Of a DNA stretch of 64,000 nucleotides, positions 61,331 through 64,000 are shown one piece after another. The position numbers and the translations under genes were made by a program. The stretch is from G016756615 sp050958605. GTDB lineage: Bacteria > Pseudomonadota > Alphaproteobacteria > Rhizobiales > Rhizobiaceae. The notes under the pieces are model-generated. The model had not been told where the DNA came from and searched no databases. It saw nothing but the letters and a program-made list of their open reading frames with translations. Position 1 is the first letter of the stretch, and each line of letters opens with the position of its first letter. Location of the stretch: assembly GCF_050958605.1 (NCBI RefSeq), contig NZ_JBJHDO010000001.1, positions 682,001-746,000 on the forward strand, in the 5' to 3' direction.

Positions 61331-62860
61331 ATGCGCGTCGAAACCCTGCTGCGAAACACTGCTGCCGCAAATCCCGGACGGATTGCCGTGACGGCCGAAG
61401 AAACGCGGTTGAGCTACGGCGTACTCGACGACAAGTCGGATCGGCTCGCCAGCGCCTTGCTGGCCCGTGGGGTGCGACGCGGCGACCGTGTCGTCGTCTT
61501 CATGGAAAATATCTGGGAGATGACTGTCGCCGTTTTCGCCGTGCTGAAGGCGGGAGCGGTTCTCTGCCCGGTCAATCCGTCTCTGAAGGCCGACGGCCTC
61601 CGCTTCGTGCTCGGGGATTGCCGGCCCTCGGCGATACTGACACAGGCCAAATATGCTCGCCTGTGCGAAGAAGCTGGCAGAGACGTGCCTGTCTCCCTGA
61701 TCACCGTGGTGGCGCGAGGAGCAGTCGCCATCCCCGGGGTACTCGCCTTCGATGATTGCGTTGCGGAAGAGCCGGATGGGCTGCCCGAAGCCGGTACCGG
61801 TGACGACCTGGCGATGATCATCTATACCTCGGGCTCGACCGGAAACGCCAAGGGCGTGATGATGACCCATGCGAACATCGTCGCCGCGTCCGGCTCGATC
61901 GCCGCCTATCTCGAAAACTCTGCCGACGACGTCATCCTCGGCATCCTGCCGCTCTCCTTCACCTATGGTCTTTACCAGTTGCTCGTCGCCGTGCGAGTTG
62001 GCGCGCGGTTGGTGCTGCAAAAGAACTTCGCCTTCCCCCATGCCGTGCTCGCGGCAGCGCGCGCGGAGGGCATCACCGGCCTGCCTCTGGTGCCCACCAT
62101 GGCGGCGATGATCCTCTCCATGAAGGATGTCGAGCCGCTACCCACCTTGCGCTACATCACCAATGCCGCGGCCGCGCTGCCGACCGCACATGTCGCCGGG
62201 CTGACGGAGCTCTTTCCGCAGGCGTGCCTCTACCTCATGTACGGCCTGACCGAATGCGCACGCGCCACCTTCCTGCCCCCCGAGGAAGTGGATCAGCGGC
62301 CGGATTCTGTCGGCAAGGCAATACCGGGAACCGAGGTGCTCGTCGTCGACGAAACCGGACGGTCGCTGCCGGCGGGCACCGTCGGCGAGCTGGTCGTACG
62401 GGGACCTCATGTCATGCAGGGCTATTGGGAAAACCCGGCGTCGACCGGCGCCGTGCTTCGCCCCGGACCGAAACCGGGCGAGCGGTGGCTCCACACAGGG
62501 GATCTGTTCCGTACCGACGCGGCCGGCTTTCTCTATTTCGTCGGTCGCAAAGACGACATCGTGAAGGTCGGCGGCGAGAAAATTGCGCTGTCCCAGGTGG
62601 AGGCGGCGCTTCATGCCTGTCGTGGCGTCGTGGCGGCGGTTGTCGTTGGCGTGCCTGATCCGGTTCTGGGGATGGCGCTTCGGGCGGTGGCCGTCGTGTC
62701 CGATCCGACCCTCACAGAACGTGATGTCCTGCGGCATTGCGCTGGAATTCTGCCGGAATCCATGGTGCCGAAGTCCGTCGAATTTCGCGCTGAGCTCCCT
62801 CTGACGGCGAGCGGGAAAGTGAGCCGGCGGCTCGTCACGGAAGCAGGAGAAAAGGAATGA
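61331..62860 (+). CDS. AMP-forming acyl-CoA/acyl-ACP ligase
   Basis: A 509-residue ANL-family enzyme. The P-loop is IYTSGSTGNAKGVMMTH near residue 158. Later motifs are YGLTECARATFLP, the hinge LHTGDLFRTDAAGFLYFVGR and the C-terminal catalytic Lys in LTASGKVSRRLV. It presumably loads an acid onto the neighbouring ACP. Its substrate is not readable from the sequence. It overlaps the next gene by ATGA. Confidence 0.88.
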   Translation: MRVETLLRNTAAANPGRIAVTAEETRLSYGVLDDKSDRLASALLARGVRRGDRVVVFMENIWEMTVAVFAVLKAGAVLCPVNPSLKADGLRFVLGDCRPSAILTQAKYARLCEEAGRDVPVSLITVVARGAVAIPGVLAFDDCVAEEPDGLPEAGTGDDLAMIIYTSGSTGNAKGVMMTHANIVAASGSIAAYLENSADDVILGILPLSFTYGLYQLLVAVRVGARLVLQKNFAFPHAVLAAARAEGITGLPLVPTMAAMILSMKDVEPLPTLRYITNAAAALPTAHVAGLTELFPQACLYLMYGLTECARATFLPPEEVDQRPDSVGKAIPGTEVLVVDETGRSLPAGTVGELVVRGPHVMQGYWENPASTGAVLRPGPKPGERWLHTGDLFRTDAAGFLYFVGRKDDIVKVGGEKIALSQVEAALHACRGVVAAVVVGVPDPVLGMALRAVAVVSDPTLTERDVLRHCAGILPESMVPKSVEFRAELPLTASGKVSRRLVTEAGEKE

Positions 62861-63849
62861 CCTCGCTAGGAACAACCTTTTCGGCGCGGACGCTCACGAT
62901 CGATGCGCAGGCGGAAACGGAGCGCATCGTCGCTGCCATGCGCGCTCAGCTTCGCGCCATGCGCCGGCGCGGATTTGTCCTCGGCCTTTCCGGCGGCATC
63001 GATTCCAGCGTCTGCGCCGCATTGGCCGCCCGGGCGGTCGGGCCTGAGAACGTGTTCTGTCTTTTCATGCCGGAGAATGATTCCGACCCGGAAAGCTTGC
63101 GCCTCGGTCAATTGGTGGCAACGACGTTTGGCCTGGGAGGAGAGGTGGAGAATATTGGCCCCATGCTGGAGGCTATGGGCTGCTATGCGCGCCGCGATGC
63201 ATCGATCCGGGAAGTCGTGCCGGAATACGGCGAGGGCTGGCGCTCCAAGCTCGTCATCGCAAATGGGGTCACGACGGCCGGTTACAATATTTCCTCGCTG
63301 GTTGTGGAAGACCCCGCAGGTGAGACGCGAAAGATTCGTCTTCCCGCGCGCACTTATCTGGGGATCGTGGCCGCCACGAACATGAAGCAGCGCACGCGCA
63401 AGCAGCTCGAATACTTCCATGCCGACCGCCTCAAATATGGGGTGCTCGGCACGCCCAATCGCCTTGAGGACGACCAGGGCTTTTTCGTCAAGAATGGCGA
63501 TGGCTCGGCGGACGTGAAGCCGATCGCCCATCTCTACAAATCGCAAGTCTATCAGCTTGCCGAATGTCTCGGTGTACCTGAGGAGGTGCGGCGACGCCCT
63601 CCGACCACGGACACCTACTCGCTCCCGCAGACGCAGGAGGAGTTTTATTTCTCTCTGCCTTACGACAAGCTCGATCTGTGCCTTTATGGACTCGACAACG
63701 ATGTTCCCGCCAAGGAAGTCGCACAGGCGGCTTCTCTCACGGAGGAGCAGGTCGCGCTCGTGTGGGCCGATATTGCCGCCAAGCGCAAGGCGGCGCATTA
63801 TCTTCATCTGCCCGCACAGCGCGTCGAGGCTGTATTGCCGCCCGCTTGA
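62857..63849 (+). CDS. nadE: NAD synthetase-like ammonia-dependent amide ligase
   Basis: A 330-residue PP-loop ATPase of the NadE family with VLGLSGGIDSSVCAALAA near residue 45 and the substrate segments GTPNRLEDDQGFF and PIAHLYKSQVYQLAE. There is no N-terminal nitrilase (glutaminase) domain, so it needs free ammonia or an outside glutaminase. It is longer than the usual 270-280-residue NadE. In this cluster a role in amidating a pathway intermediate is as likely as NAD synthesis. Confidence 0.8.
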   Translation: MTSLGTTFSARTLTIDAQAETERIVAAMRAQLRAMRRRGFVLGLSGGIDSSVCAALAARAVGPENVFCLFMPENDSDPESLRLGQLVATTFGLGGEVENIGPMLEAMGCYARRDASIREVVPEYGEGWRSKLVIANGVTTAGYNISSLVVEDPAGETRKIRLPARTYLGIVAATNMKQRTRKQLEYFHADRLKYGVLGTPNRLEDDQGFFVKNGDGSADVKPIAHLYKSQVYQLAECLGVPEEVRRRPPTTDTYSLPQTQEEFYFSLPYDKLDLCLYGLDNDVPAKEVAQAASLTEEQVALVWADIAAKRKAAHYLHLPAQRVEAVLPPA

Positions 63850-63911
63850 CCGCGTTGCTATGGAGAGAAACCCGACCCGGCGCATGCGGCTCGAAGACTG
63901 AAGGTGTTCCG

Positions 63912-64000
63912 TCAGGCGTCTCCCGGTCTTTCCGTGACCGAGAGTTCCTCGACCCAATCCTGGACGATGTTCTCGCTGGCGTGGATGCAGACGGCTTGCA
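63912..64000 (-). CDS. C-terminal fragment of an unidentified protein
   Basis: A minus-strand frame runs from the window edge to a TGA at 63912 (29 codons), ending VQDWVEELSVTERPGDA. It is too short to place in a family. It converges on the NadE-like gene with about 60 bases between. Confidence 0.35.
   Translation of the reverse strand, partial: QAVCIHASENIVQDWVEELSVTERPGDA

Overview
This is about 64 kb of high-GC DNA whose gene content points to a facultatively methylotrophic alphaproteobacterium of the order Hyphomicrobiales, of the Sinorhizobium/Mesorhizobium/Aminobacter type. The pointers are a lanthanide-type methanol dehydrogenase (xoxF) joined to pqqABCDE, a complete cbbFPTALSXE Calvin-cycle operon with divergent cbbR, and a near-complete tetrahydromethanopterin (H4MPT)/methylofuran formaldehyde oxidation block. 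Intergenic palindromic repeats of the rhizobial kind also occur. No serine-cycle genes are seen, so carbon from methanol is probably oxidised to formate/CO2 and CO2 is refixed by RuBisCO. No rRNA, tRNA, CRISPR array, IS element or phage gene was recognised.

Layout. (1) 1-8.4 kb is general housekeeping or accessory: tail of an RNA 2',3'-cyclic phosphodiesterase, SRPBCC protein, class III nucleotide cyclase, ABC-F ATPase, FAD oxidoreductase, SWIM zinc-finger protein, folP and dps. (2) 8.5-16.1 kb, minus strand, is the methanol oxidation run xoxF-xoxG-xoxJ-CXXCW protein-pqqA-B-C-D-E. (3) 16.7-22.4 kb holds methanol-oxidation accessory genes: two small Cys-rich proteins, a SoxYZ-like carrier, a Tat-exported metallo-beta-lactamase-fold protein, a three-gene ABC importer and a cytochrome c. 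(4) 22.7-33.1 kb is the cbb operon (cbbF to cbbE, then a thioredoxin-fold gene) with cbbR. (5) 33.1-38.2 kb, minus strand, is a lut-type lanthanide-transport cluster: LutA-like binding protein, YVTN beta-propeller, cupredoxin-like protein, ABC ATPase, ABC membrane protein and an exported coiled-coil protein. (6) 38.2-46.2 kb holds cofactor biosynthesis genes: an MfnB-FolB fusion, MfnE-like kinase, dihydropteroate-synthase-like protein, DUF447 protein, MfnF-like protein, HisA-like protein and an MFS transporter. (7) 46.3-57.8 kb is the C1 core: fae, CitG-like, ATP-grasp, mch, ATP-grasp, mtdB, beta-RFAP synthase, and on the other strand a pterin dehydratase and fhcBADC. (8) 58-63.8 kb is a five-gene plus-strand cluster (GNAT, asparagine synthetase, acyl carrier protein, AMP-forming ligase, NAD synthetase-like) that looks like an uncharacterised amide-forming biosynthetic pathway.

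How it works together. XoxF, with PQQ and a lanthanide delivered through the lut system, oxidises methanol in the periplasm and passes electrons to XoxG and then probably to the class I cytochrome. Fae condenses formaldehyde with H4MPT; MtdB, Mch and FhcABCD take it to formate using H4MPT and methylofuran, whose synthesis genes lie alongside. The Calvin cycle assimilates the CO2. Intergenic dyads upstream of xoxF, pqqA and fae, including a TTCCG-N3-CGGAA motif shared by xoxF and fae, are the best regulatory leads.
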